Shown piece by piece: positions 28,183-36,892 of a stretch of 64,000 nucleotides of DNA. The number at the start of each line of letters is the position of its first letter. The first letter of the stretch is position 1. The position numbers and the translations under genes are program-made. Origin of the DNA: Saprospiraceae bacterium (GTDB taxonomy: Bacteria > Bacteroidota > Bacteroidia > Chitinophagales > Saprospiraceae); NCBI GenBank assembly GCA_027488935.1, contig JAIYAP010000039.1:1-64000 (forward strand), read 5' to 3'. The notes beneath the pieces were generated by a model. The model did not search any database. It saw nothing but the letters and a program-made list of their open reading frames with translations, and was not told the DNA's origin.

Positions 28183-29433
28183 CTAGAACCCAACGATTAC
28201 CCCCTCAATTATCCGGCAACATTCATCCATCTGCGCCTCCGTCATCACCAAGGGCGGTGCAAAACGAATAATATTGCCATGGGTAGGTTTCGCCAGCAAG
28301 CCGTTGGCGGCCATTTCCATACAGATATCCCAGGCCGTTGAACTTTGTTCGGTATCATTAATTACGACTGCATTGAGCAGGCCTTTGCCGCGTACCAGGG
28401 TAATCAGGTCCGGGCGTTTTTGTTGCAACGCGTTCATGCGCGCGCGGAAAATCTCGCCGAGTTTCGTGGCATTTTCTGCCAAATTTTCGTCTTCTACCAC
28501 TTTCAAAGCTTCCATGGCAACGGCACAAGCCAAAGGATTGCCGCCAAACGTGGAACCGTGTTCGCCCGGATGCAGGGTAAGCATAATTTCGTCGGAAGCA
28601 AGCACGACACTCACCGGCAACACACCGCCGGAAATCGCCTTTCCTAAAATAAGGATATCGGGACGGAAGCCATAATGGTCGCAGCACAGCAGTTTTCCGG
28701 TACGTGCAATACCCGTTTGCACTTCATCGCCCAGGAACAGCACATTGTGTTGCTGACACAGTTCGTAAGCACGGGGCAGGTAATCGTCGGCAGGCACAAA
28801 CACACCGGCTTCCCCCTGAATCGGTTCTACCATGAACCCTGCTACATCGGGATCTTGCAAGGCTTCTTCCAGGGCAGCGAGATCGTTGTAGGGGATGACC
28901 TCGAAACCAGGCATGTACGGTCCAAAACCACGACGGCTGGTGTGATCGGTTGAGCCGGAAATCACACTCAGGGTGCGACCGTGAAAATTGCCTTCTACAA
29001 AAATAATTTTGGCAGCACCTTCTGGAATACCTTTTACGGTGTAAGCCCATTTACGGCAAAGTTTAAGCGCCGTTTCCACTGCTTCAACCCCTGTATTCAT
29101 GGGAAGAATACGATCGTACCCAAAATAATGGGCGATAAACTCGGCATATTGCCCCAGCAAATTATTGTGAAATGCACGCGAGGTAAGGGTCAGTTTTTGT
29201 GCCTGATCTACCAAAGCCTGAATGATTCTTGGGTGACAATGCCCCTGATTGACAGCACTGTACGCCGATAAAAAATCATAATAACGTTTGCCTTCTACAT
29301 CCCAAAGGAATACGCCTTCGCCGCGCTCCAACACAACCGGCAAAGGATGGTAGTTGTGGGCGTTGTAACGATCTTCCAAGGCGATAAAATCTGCAGAACT
29401 TACAGGTGCGGTGGTGGTGGCAAAGACTTCCAT
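28183..29433 (-). CDS. rocD: Ornithine--oxo-acid aminotransferase
   Basis: 416 residues, a class III PLP-dependent aminotransferase. [19 protein letters not shown] at the start, [29 protein letters not shown] and [15 protein letters not shown] (Schiff-base Lys) are close to bacterial and eukaryotic ornithine aminotransferases. It moves the delta-amino group of ornithine to 2-oxoglutarate, giving glutamate semialdehyde for proline or glutamate. It is monocistronic with its own promoter-like sequence upstream and a repeat array immediately downstream. Confidence 0.93.
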   Translation of the reverse strand: MEVFATTTAPVSSADFIALEDRYNAHNYHPLPVVLERGEGVFLWDVEGKRYYDFLSAYSAVNQGHCHPRIIQALVDQAQKLTLTSRAFHNNLLGQYAEFIAHYFGYDRILPMNTGVEAVETALKLCRKWAYTVKGIPEGAAKIIFVEGNFHGRTLSVISGSTDHTSRRGFGPYMPGFEVIPYNDLAALEEALQDPDVAGFMVEPIQGEAGVFVPADDYLPRAYELCQQHNVLFLGDEVQTGIARTGKLLCCDHYGFRPDILILGKAISGGVLPVSVVLASDEIMLTLHPGEHGSTFGGNPLACAVAMEALKVVEDENLAENATKLGEIFRARMNALQQKRPDLITLVRGKGLLNAVVINDTEQSSTAWDICMEMAANGLLAKPTHGNIIRFAPPLVMTEAQMDECCRIIEGVIVGF

Positions 29434-29478
29434 ATTGGTGTTATTTTGTTCAGGACAGGATCATTCCTATGTGTAACG

Positions 29479-29511
29479 CAAAAGTACGGGTTTTAAGGCT
29501 TGCCAACCAAA
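29479..29511 (-). promoter_or_regulatory. Promoter upstream of rocD
   Basis: On the minus strand tttg (29511-29508), 21 bases, then tacttttg (29486-29479), matching the TTTG / TAnnTTTG pattern. Predicted start near 29472, about 39 bases before the rocD ATG. Confidence 0.55.
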
Positions 29512-29526
29512 TCGGATGCTAAATGA

Positions 29527-29570
29527 AAACGGGTTTGTTACACCTGTCTGACAGTGCAACAAACCCGTTT
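29527..29570 (-). terminator. Hairpin downstream of the beta-barrel protein gene
   Basis: aaacgggtttgtt at 29527-29539 pairs perfectly with aacaaacccgttt at 29558-29570; the 18-base loop holds ctgtctgacag, itself a small hairpin. It lies 20 bases beyond the stop codon of the gene at 29591. The T-rich tail is modest. Confidence 0.5.
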
Positions 29571-29590
29571 GAACCAACTGCGGCTATAAA

Positions 29591-30202
29591 CTAATCGTTC
29601 GTAGTCTTTTTAGCGCAATCTTTTTTATGATAACGGCCCCAAGAGAATCCGAAACGCAGGCTCGCCTGACCAAAGGCACCCGAAAGTTGCTGGTTGGACA
29701 ATTCGGGAATATTGGAATCGGATACAAAGCGGTAACCACCTTCCAGGCCTAAGCGGAACCAACGGAATACATTGATTTCAATGCCCGCAGATGGCTGTAC
29801 TACATATACCCGGTCGTTTACATCGCCCAGGCGCGCGGTGCCCCTGCCATAGTCCACATTGATTAAAGGGTGTACCGCTTTATAAGGAAGGAAAGCATAG
29901 CCGGTTTTGAAAAAATTCCAGTTCATGTCGAAATTTTTCTCCGTATTTTTCCATACAAAACGATCTTGTAAACCATTACGCCCCCAGCCGAGGGTCAAGG
30001 ATTTTCCAAACTCGAAGGTGAAAAAGCCCCCCCGGTTGTAACTGTCCACATCACCAAACTGTGTGTATTGGTGGGTGTAGCCCCCCCAAACACCCGAAAA
30101 GCCCCAGCTGCGGTCGCCCAGCAGGGTTTCTTCACGTTGGGCAAATGCAGAAAATGAAAAAAGGCTTAGGGCAAATAAGAATAAGCAGGATTTGGTATTC
30201 AT
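29591..30202 (-). CDS. Outer-membrane beta-barrel-like protein
   Basis: 203 residues with a clear signal peptide (LFALSLFSFSAFAQ). The rest is made of alternating amphipathic strands, with aromatic-rich ends (FFTFEFGKSL, FRLGLEGGYRF, GQASLRFGFSWGRY), as in small porin-like barrels of Bacteroidota. Likely in the outer membrane; no specific function is evident. It is preceded by a 750-base non-coding region. Confidence 0.6.
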   Translation of the reverse strand: MNTKSCLFLFALSLFSFSAFAQREETLLGDRSWGFSGVWGGYTHQYTQFGDVDSYNRGGFFTFEFGKSLTLGWGRNGLQDRFVWKNTEKNFDMNWNFFKTGYAFLPYKAVHPLINVDYGRGTARLGDVNDRVYVVQPSAGIEINVFRWFRLGLEGGYRFVSDSNIPELSNQQLSGAFGQASLRFGFSWGRYHKKDCAKKTTND

Positions 30203-30537
30203 ACAAGTGAAATTAGGTTTTGAACAATTCGGTGTAATCTTCAGACGATTAAACAGACAACAATGTTACAACCCGGGTTGCAAATTCCAAAGGGCGCGCC
30301 GGCCCGTTTATACGAAATTCACTTTTCACTAACGGTTTTTAACCGTATTTAACGACGAACGGAGATTTGGAGGTGCCTAATACGCTACCACAAATCCTTG
30401 ATAAATTTTTCCGCCGAGTGTAGTGCTCTGTTCCACAACGCTTGATATCTCGCAGCGCTCAATCTTTGTTTTATACCACGAAAGCGCCGCCGCCGCGCGT
30501 TGGTCTTCCCGATCTGCGATGCGGGGGGAATTAAGCG
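30203..30537. other. Intergenic stretch without a gene
   Basis: 335 bases. GC-rich patch around 30475-30535 (gccgccgccgcgcgttgg, gatgcggggggaa) adjoins the inverted repeat at 30538. No coding frame or RNA gene was seen. Confidence 0.5.
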
Positions 30538-30740
30538 CAATGCCGTTGACATAAGGATTTAAGATTTTAGATTACATGATTTAAGATTTTAGATGGAGGT
30601 ACAACGCTTAGCATTGCGAAACACTAATCTATAACCTTAATTCGTTGCAAATCATCAAGATGCGACTGAATGTTCCACAAAAAGCGGTTCCATCTTTAAT
30701 CTTAAATCATGTAATCTTAAATCTTAAATCAACGGCATTG
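30538..30740. repeat. Long imperfect inverted repeat
   Basis: Left arm 30538-30594 (caatgccgttga, then atttaagattttagattac, atgatttaagattttagat) matches the reverse complement of 30692-30740 (aatcttaaatcatgtaatc, ttaaatcaacggcattg), with an eight-base insertion in the left arm. About 97 bases separate the arms. It resembles a non-coding miniature element; no target-site duplication was evident. Confidence 0.8.
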
Positions 30741-30817
30741 GGATTGAGCGTGGGGGATTGAGCGTGGGAAGAACGAAGATCACGCTTAGCGGTGTAGCAT
30801 CAAGTGCATGGTAACAT

Positions 30818-30856
30818 AAAAAATCCCGAATTTTGGTAAAATCCAAAATTCGGGAT
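30818..30856 (-). terminator. Rho-independent terminator of the T9SS cargo gene at 30952
   Basis: A perfect 14-bp stem, atcccgaattttgg (30823-30836) with ccaaaattcgggat (30843-30856), has a six-base loop. On the minus strand it is followed by a T run (plus-strand aaaaa at 30818-30822). It lies about 95 bases beyond the stop codon. A near-identical stem is at 61054-61087. Confidence 0.85.
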
Positions 30857-30951
30857 GACGCCTGCTTGAACGCTGTAGCAATCGGACGCGAGCAAAAATG
30901 ATCCTTTGCGAAAACCGCTTGCGGAGAGGTATTTTATCCTGCTGTTTATTG

Positions 30952-32094
30952 TTATGGTTTCACTACAACCAAACGTTTGGTGCCCACCACGTTTCCTTTG
31001 CTGTCGACCAAACTATATAAATAAGTTCCTTTTTTAAAGTTTTGAAGTTCCAGGCGGATGGACTTGTTGCCCGACAATTCATATCCATTTACCCAAACCA
31101 CTTTACCGACGATGTTGAAAATCTTGAGGGTGTACCAATCGGTAGGCAAATTTTTACAATCAAAACGCACCCACTCAATCGCAGGATTCGGAAATGCCTG
31201 AATGGCGGCGCTACCGGGTGCATCAGAGGCATCCTCTACTGCGGTAACCTTATTGTCTTTAAAGCGTATGTTTTCTACCAAACTGAGGTCGTTGCTCATG
31301 GTCGCTACGGCAATTTCCTCTTTTTCGGTGCCGCTCAAAAAACGGTACGTAACGGTGGTGTCCGTTCCAAGAAAATCGGAAAATGGACTATTTCCGCCGC
31401 CGCCCAACAGCGAACCCAAATCGACCCAACCTAAAAATGGAAGTTTCACATCCAGGTTGGTTGTAGTGTATTCGGTGCGTTTTTGGCGCAAAACCGGGTA
31501 ATTACCGCCGGGAATGGAACAATTACCCCAGCCATCAATCACTTCAAGCCGATCCGTTTTAATCCGCACCCGCAAAGAATCCACGTTTATGCCGCCCAAC
31601 AACGAGTCTGGTAAAGCCTCGGCTGAAAACGGAATGTTCAAGTTGGACGATTGCTGATTGATGTCAAAAAAGTTAACCGGATTGCGTTGTGCAATTACCG
31701 CCGGAGCAAACTTGGCCAACACTTGTACGCCAAAATTGGCTGGATCGCCACCGGCATAACCCATCACCTCTACTTTCGCGTTGGTCGTGTTGAAATAAGT
31801 TTCACCTGTTTCGCCAACTACAAGCAATTCGGCACCTGGAAAAGACGATGCGAACGTACCCGTGTTGGGTGCTTTGTAAATGATTTGAGAGAATTGAGCA
31901 GCGTTGAGCGCGGCAAAATCCCAGGTCTGACTACCGCCAGGAGGCGTTGCCGGGTTAATCGTGTTGTTTGGGGCCAGGTCGGTCGCAAAACGCAAAGTGT
32001 CTCCAACAGTTGGGAAAACGGCATTGGTGATGGTAATTTGTGCAGATGCGCCGAAACAAAGGGCGGAGAAGACAGCCAGTAGCATTCTTTTCAT
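30952..32094 (-). CDS. Secreted protein with T9SS type A sorting domain
   Basis: 380 residues. The signal peptide LLAVFSALCFGASAQ is followed by a region with PPGGSQTWDFAALNAAQ, a start typical of surface proteins of this phylum. The last 85 residues form a type A C-terminal sorting domain: IQAFPNPAIEWVRFDC, LKIFNIVGKVVW and FKKGTYLYSLVDSKGN, then RLVVVK. The body has no known catalytic motif. It should be exported by Sec and then by the type IX machinery, to which PorT (50828) belongs. Confidence 0.88.
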   Translation of the reverse strand: MKRMLLAVFSALCFGASAQITITNAVFPTVGDTLRFATDLAPNNTINPATPPGGSQTWDFAALNAAQFSQIIYKAPNTGTFASSFPGAELLVVGETGETYFNTTNAKVEVMGYAGGDPANFGVQVLAKFAPAVIAQRNPVNFFDINQQSSNLNIPFSAEALPDSLLGGINVDSLRVRIKTDRLEVIDGWGNCSIPGGNYPVLRQKRTEYTTTNLDVKLPFLGWVDLGSLLGGGGNSPFSDFLGTDTTVTYRFLSGTEKEEIAVATMSNDLSLVENIRFKDNKVTAVEDASDAPGSAAIQAFPNPAIEWVRFDCKNLPTDWYTLKIFNIVGKVVWVNGYELSGNKSIRLELQNFKKGTYLYSLVDSKGNVVGTKRLVVVKP

Positions 32095-32277
32095 TGGATG
32101 GTTTGATGCTTGAAAATCGGTTGTTGATTAAAGTAAGTTCTCAAACAGTAGTAATGACATGTTGACCAAAACAAACGGCTGCTTCAAAGGTACGTTGCTT
32201 TTTTTATGAATGCATTAAATTTTGTTTTTATGCCGGTCAAAACAAGACAAATATCGGTCAATTAACAGTTCACGGGC

Positions 32278-34089
32278 TTAAAGCGCTTGCAATTCGACCA
32301 ATTTTTGGTAAATACCGCCTTTTTGCATCAGCGCTTCATGGGTGCCGCGCTCTGCAATTTGCCCCTGTTCCATTACAATAATTTCATCTGCGTGTTGTAC
32401 GGTGCTTAATCGGTGCGCGATAACCAACGCTGTTCGGTTGGTCAGCAAATGATCGAGGGCTGCTTGTACTAACTGCTCTGATTCGGAATCGAGCGCAGAG
32501 GTTGCCTCGTCTAAAATTAAAATAGGCGGATTTTTTAACAAGGCCCGCGCAATCGTGAGTCGCTGACGTTGGCCGCCACTCAATTTAGAACCCCGATCGC
32601 CTATATTCGTATCGTACCCTTCCGGCAATTTTACAATAAATTCATGGGCATTTGCGGCCTTGGCAGCCGCCTCGATTTCAGCCAGGCCCATACGCGTATT
32701 GCCAAACGAGATGTTGTTGCGCACTGTATCATTAAATAAAATAGCCTCCTGACTCACAATGCCCATCACGGACCGCAAATCCTGCAGGCGCAATTGCCGA
32801 ATATCTACCCCATCCATAAAAATGCCGCCACTGGAAACATCATAAAATCGGGGCAATAAATCGGCGATCGTGCTTTTACCCGCACCGGAAGCCCCAACCA
32901 GGGCGACAATTTTACCCCTTGGTATGGTTAAGTTGATGTTCGAAACGGCTGCGCGCTCGGCACTTTGATATTGGAAGGAAACGTTGCGAAACTCAACTTT
33001 GTCTTTAAATGTGGTAAACTCCGTTGGCATTTCCGGATCTCGAATGCCGACTTCTGCATTCAATACCTCCTCTACCCTTTCCATGGCGCCCATGCCTTTG
33101 CGTACACTATATAAAGCGCCAGACAGTGCCTTGGCGGGTTCTATGACATTATAAAAAGCATAAATAAAGGTAAGGAAGGTAGCAGCATGTAAACTCCCGG
33201 CAAACACTTGTTTAGCCCCAAACCACAACAAAATGGCGACCACACAAATACCCATAAACTCCGATAAAGGCGAAGCCAGGTCTTTGCGCCGATACAAACC
33301 GGTCATCGTGCGCACATATCGATCGTTTTCCAATTGATAGCGGGCACCCTGCCATTGCTCGGCATTAAACCCCTTGATAATCCGCAAACCACCCAGGGTT
33401 TCTTCGATTAAGGCGGCTAAATTGCCCAATTGGTGTTGGGCGTCGCCCGACTGTCGCCGCAAAGAGCGCCCGACACCGCCAATGATTAAACCTGAAAACA
33501 CCATTAAACCCAAGACAAACAACAGCAATTGCGGCGAAACAAACACCATAAAAGCCATGCTGCCTATAATCACCAAAGGCTCCCGGGCCACCATTTCTAT
33601 TCCGCTCACCACACTCCATTCAATCTCCTGTACATCGGAAGAAATTCGACTCATCAAATCCCCTTTGCGCTCCTCCGAAAAATAAGATAAGGGCAAAACC
33701 AGGATTTTATCCACCAGTTTTTGCCGCAAATCGCGCACAATCCCATTTCGTACCGGCGCCAAAAAGTATTGGGACAAATACCGGAACAGGTTTTTGCCAA
33801 AAAATACGAATACCAGAAAAAAGCAGACAATCAGGAGCGCTTGCTCCCGGCCGTATTGCGCAATCAATTGGTGAAAAAACCAGGCGCTTTGTTGTTCCAA
33901 ATGTTTGAAACTCCAACCCGATGGGGGCGGTTCCACCATCGCTGGCTGCTGGTTCTGAAACAAGATCTGTAAAAATGGCTGCAACACCGGAATGCTGACT
34001 ACCATAAAAATGGACATCAGAAAATTACTCCCCACTGCAAGCAGGATATTCCGCTTGTAAGGCAAATAGTACCGAAGTAATTTAAGCAT
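32278..34089 (-). CDS. MsbA-like ABC exporter (fused permease and ATPase)
   Basis: 603 residues. Residues 1-330 hold about six membrane helices with intracellular loops (GDLMSRISSDVQEIEWSV is the usual coupling loop). Residues 345-603 are the nucleotide-binding domain: Walker A GASGAGKST, Q-loop SQEAILFNDTV, signature LSGGQRQRLTIARAL, Walker B ILILDEATSALD and H-loop AHRL. This layout matches lipid A/lipid flippases (MsbA) and multidrug exporters; I favour a lipid exporter. It follows accC by 31 bases on the same strand. Confidence 0.9.
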   Translation of the reverse strand: MLKLLRYYLPYKRNILLAVGSNFLMSIFMVVSIPVLQPFLQILFQNQQPAMVEPPPSGWSFKHLEQQSAWFFHQLIAQYGREQALLIVCFFLVFVFFGKNLFRYLSQYFLAPVRNGIVRDLRQKLVDKILVLPLSYFSEERKGDLMSRISSDVQEIEWSVVSGIEMVAREPLVIIGSMAFMVFVSPQLLLFVLGLMVFSGLIIGGVGRSLRRQSGDAQHQLGNLAALIEETLGGLRIIKGFNAEQWQGARYQLENDRYVRTMTGLYRRKDLASPLSEFMGICVVAILLWFGAKQVFAGSLHAATFLTFIYAFYNVIEPAKALSGALYSVRKGMGAMERVEEVLNAEVGIRDPEMPTEFTTFKDKVEFRNVSFQYQSAERAAVSNINLTIPRGKIVALVGASGAGKSTIADLLPRFYDVSSGGIFMDGVDIRQLRLQDLRSVMGIVSQEAILFNDTVRNNISFGNTRMGLAEIEAAAKAANAHEFIVKLPEGYDTNIGDRGSKLSGGQRQRLTIARALLKNPPILILDEATSALDSESEQLVQAALDHLLTNRTALVIAHRLSTVQHADEIIVMEQGQIAERGTHEALMQKGGIYQKLVELQAL

Positions 34090-34120
34090 GCCGTAATTGG
34101 TTCAATGTTGCTGTAAGTCC

Positions 34121-35470
34121 TTACAAAACAACACTCTTGTAATCCCAGTTGTTCAGGAAACCGGTATGGAAAACCCCCTTTTTAAAATCTTCGTTGCGCA
34201 TCAAACGCTGGTGAAAAGGCACCGTAGTTTTTACACCTTCCACGATAAATTCGTCCAGTGCACGCTCCATTTTCAAAATGGCCTCCTCGCGGGTGCGCGC
34301 ACGCACGATCAATTTAGCAATCATGGAATCGTAATACGGTGGAATCGTATAACCCGCATACACATGCGTATCTACGCGTACACCATGTCCTTTGGGCGAA
34401 TGGAAAGAGGTGATTTTGCCTGGACTCGGGCGGAAATCATGAAAAATATCTTCTGCGTTGATCCGGCATTCGATGGCATGCATTTCCGGGAAATAGTTTT
34501 TTCCAGAAATGGGATGGCCCGCTGCCAGTTTGATTTGCTCTTTAATCAGGTCAAAATCAATTACTTCTTCGGTCACCGTATGCTCCACCTGAATCCGGGT
34601 ATTCATTTCCATGAAGTAGAAATTCCGGTGTTTATCGACCAAAAACTCTACCGTACCGACGCCTTCATATGCGATGGCATTGCAGGCTTTAATGGCTGCA
34701 GCACCCATTTTTTCGCGCAATTCGGGTGTCATAAAGGGCGAAGGAGACTCTTCCACCAATTTTTGATGGCGGCGCTGAATGGAGCAATCGCGCTCCGACA
34801 AGTGGCATGCTTTACCAAATTGGTCGCCCGCCACCTGAATTTCGATGTGGCGTGGTTCCTCAATATATTTCTCCATATAGATGCCGTCATTGCTGAACGA
34901 CGCCTTGGCTTCGCGTTTGGCCGTTTCCCATTGTTTTTCAAATTCCTCTGGTTCCCAAACAATGCGCATACCCTTGCCACCACCACCAGCAGTTGCTTTC
35001 AAAATCACCGGATAACCAATTTCTTTGGCTAAAACGAGGGCTGGTTTTAATTCCGTCAACAAGCCTTCCGAACCTGGAATACAAGGCACCCCGGCTGCGA
35101 GCATGGTTTCTTTGGCGGTGATTTTATCGCCCATTTTGCGGATTTGCTCCGGGGTAGGTCCGATAAATTTGATGCCGTATTGACGGCAAACTTCAGCAAA
35201 AGCAGCATTTTCCGACAAAAAGCCATAACCTGGATGGATCGCGTCGGCATCCGTAATTTCTACTGCGGCCATAATACGGGGCACATTCAGGTAACTTTCG
35301 GAAGAGGGTGGCGGGCCGATACAAACGGCTTCATCCGCAAAACGCACATGCAAACTGTCCCGGTCGGCCGTAGAATACAAAGCCACCGTTTTGATACCCA
35401 TCTCTTTACAGGTACGGATAATGCGCAGGGCGATTTCCCCGCGGTTTGCGATCAATACTTTTTTAAACAT
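34121..35470 (-). CDS. accC: Biotin carboxylase subunit of acetyl-CoA carboxylase
   Basis: 449 residues, ATP-grasp enzyme. [19 protein letters not shown] is the classic start, [15 protein letters not shown] the glycine-rich ATP loop, HIEIQVAGD and [16 protein letters not shown] the metal and catalytic core (with the Arg of RIQVEH). It carboxylates the biotin on AccB using ATP and bicarbonate, the first step of fatty-acid synthesis. It follows accB by about 97 bases in the order efp-accB-accC. Confidence 0.96.
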   Translation of the reverse strand: MFKKVLIANRGEIALRIIRTCKEMGIKTVALYSTADRDSLHVRFADEAVCIGPPPSSESYLNVPRIMAAVEITDADAIHPGYGFLSENAAFAEVCRQYGIKFIGPTPEQIRKMGDKITAKETMLAAGVPCIPGSEGLLTELKPALVLAKEIGYPVILKATAGGGGKGMRIVWEPEEFEKQWETAKREAKASFSNDGIYMEKYIEEPRHIEIQVAGDQFGKACHLSERDCSIQRRHQKLVEESPSPFMTPELREKMGAAAIKACNAIAYEGVGTVEFLVDKHRNFYFMEMNTRIQVEHTVTEEVIDFDLIKEQIKLAAGHPISGKNYFPEMHAIECRINAEDIFHDFRPSPGKITSFHSPKGHGVRVDTHVYAGYTIPPYYDSMIAKLIVRARTREEAILKMERALDEFIVEGVKTTVPFHQRLMRNEDFKKGVFHTGFLNNWDYKSVVL

Positions 35471-35567
35471 CTTTTACTTAATTTGGCTTGGTGAGCACAG
35501 ACAGACCAGCGTCGCCTTCCCTGATTGGTGGGTAAAGCGTATGTATTTCGGCAAAAAAGTGTAGCAA

Positions 35568-36074
35568 TTAGGCAGGTTCAACCAAAAACAAAGGTTGATC
35601 GTATTCTACCGGGGAAGCGTCATCCACCAGCACCTTTACAATTTTACCCTTAATGTCGGATTCGATTTCATTGAACAACTTCATTGCTTCAATGATGCAT
35701 ACCGATTGGCCCTTTTCTACCAAATCACCAATTTTTGCAAATGCTGGTTTATCAGGGCTGGAACTGCGGTAAAAAGTACCAACCATGGGCGATTTGATGG
35801 GAACAAAACGCGAAAGATCTTCTGCAGCAGGGGCAGCAGGTAGATCTGTTGTAGCTACCGGTGCTGGAGCCAATGCAGCCGTTGCAGCCACCTGTGTAGG
35901 AGGAGCAAGGGTCACCACAGGTTGTTGTACAGGCGCTACGACCATGGCAGGTGCCTGTTCCTGATTCGTCTGGTTGCGGATAATCAACCTGAAATCGCCT
36001 TCCCGCAGGATGAACTCGGACAGTTTGTGTTTGCTCACCATCCGGATTAATTCTTGTATCTCGTTGAAATTCAT
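35568..36074 (-). CDS. accB: Biotin carboxyl carrier protein of acetyl-CoA carboxylase
   Basis: 168 residues. An N-terminal region (NEIQELIRMVSKHKLSEFIL) and an Ala/Pro/Val-rich linker (about 41-85) lead to the biotinyl domain, with VPIKSPMVGTFYRSSSPDKP and the biotin-acceptor motif EAMKLFNEI; Lys132 is the biotinylated residue. Usual length for AccB. The carboxyltransferase genes accA and accD are not in the window. Confidence 0.95.
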   Translation of the reverse strand: MNFNEIQELIRMVSKHKLSEFILREGDFRLIIRNQTNQEQAPAMVVAPVQQPVVTLAPPTQVAATAALAPAPVATTDLPAAPAAEDLSRFVPIKSPMVGTFYRSSSPDKPAFAKIGDLVEKGQSVCIIEAMKLFNEIESDIKGKIVKVLVDDASPVEYDQPLFLVEPA

Positions 36075-36093
36075 ATCAAATTGGTTGTGGTTG

Positions 36094-36163
36094 ATAAAAA
36101 TTAGGAGGGCTAAGGAAAAAAGATTTTTGCAAACCTGTTTTTCTTAGCCCCCCTAATTTTTAT
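36094..36163 (-). terminator. Long hairpin between efp and accB
   Basis: ataaaaattaggagggctaa at 36094 and its partner ending at 36163 (cttagcccccctaattttta) form a 21-bp inverted repeat with one mismatch and a 28-base loop. Minus-strand transcripts from efp would end in a U-rich tail here (taattttt). It may terminate or attenuate readthrough into accB, or be an RNA-processing site. Confidence 0.6.
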
Positions 36164-36216
36164 AAAATTATGTTGGTTGGTCAAATTGCACGAAAATTCA
36201 GGAATCCAGCTTAAAA

Positions 36217-36783
36217 TTATTTCTTTACCCGCTCCATGTAGGCACCGGTCAGGGTATCAATTTTAATCAAATCGCCCGTTTCACAGAACAAAGGCACCCG
36301 TACTTCTGCACCTGTTTCAACGGTAGCAGGCTTCAAGGTGTTGGTAGCAGTATCGCCCCGCAAACCTGGTTCGCAATACGTAATCAGCAGGTTCACCGAA
36401 GTTGGTAATTCTACCGAAAGCATGGTGTCTTTCTGCGCATGGAACAATACGTCTACCACATCGCCTTCTTTCAGGAATTTCACATTCTCTATCAAATCTT
36501 CCTGAATAGAAATTTGATCGTAGGTCTCCTGGTTCATCAATACAATTGCACCATCCTCAGGATATAGATATTGGAACTTGCGCCGTTCCACACGAACATC
36601 GGTAATTGCGTGGCCACTTTGAAAGGTGTGCTCTACCACTTTTCCAGTAGTGGTGCTCTTCAGCCTTGTCCAAACCTTACCGCTACCGCGGCCAACCTGA
36701 AAGCGCTGAAAATCAATCACTTTAAGGATGTCAGAGTTTAGTTCAATGCAAAGGCCGTTTCGGATATCTGCCGTCGTTGCCAT
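36217..36783 (-). CDS. efp: Elongation factor P
   Basis: 188 residues from the ATG at 36783 (MATTADIRNGLCIEL); an upstream frame to 36849 adds 22 non-homologous residues and is rejected. The three-domain EF-P layout is complete, ending with GDLIKIDTLTGAYMERVKK. EF-P binds the ribosome E site and helps form bonds at proline runs. The tip loop here is FQVGRGSGKVWTR, with Ser34 where E. coli has the modified Lys34 and many Bacteroidota have PGKG. A -7-like box (tatctttg, 36854-36847) precedes it. Confidence 0.93.
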   Translation of the reverse strand: MATTADIRNGLCIELNSDILKVIDFQRFQVGRGSGKVWTRLKSTTTGKVVEHTFQSGHAITDVRVERRKFQYLYPEDGAIVLMNQETYDQISIQEDLIENVKFLKEGDVVDVLFHAQKDTMLSVELPTSVNLLITYCEPGLRGDTATNTLKPATVETGAEVRVPLFCETGDLIKIDTLTGAYMERVKK

Positions 36784-36892
36784 CTTTTTTGTATAAAATT
36801 GATAAAAAATGGGTGAATAAAAATGGGTGCTTTTTAAAAGCGGGTGCAAAGATAACAGGTTCTGTTAAAAAAATCCCTGCTCGTTAAGTTTT

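Noticed and set aside
36784-36849. Earlier start for efp
   Set aside because: The 22 extra residues are not part of EF-P, and a promoter-like box lies just beyond, at 36847-36854.
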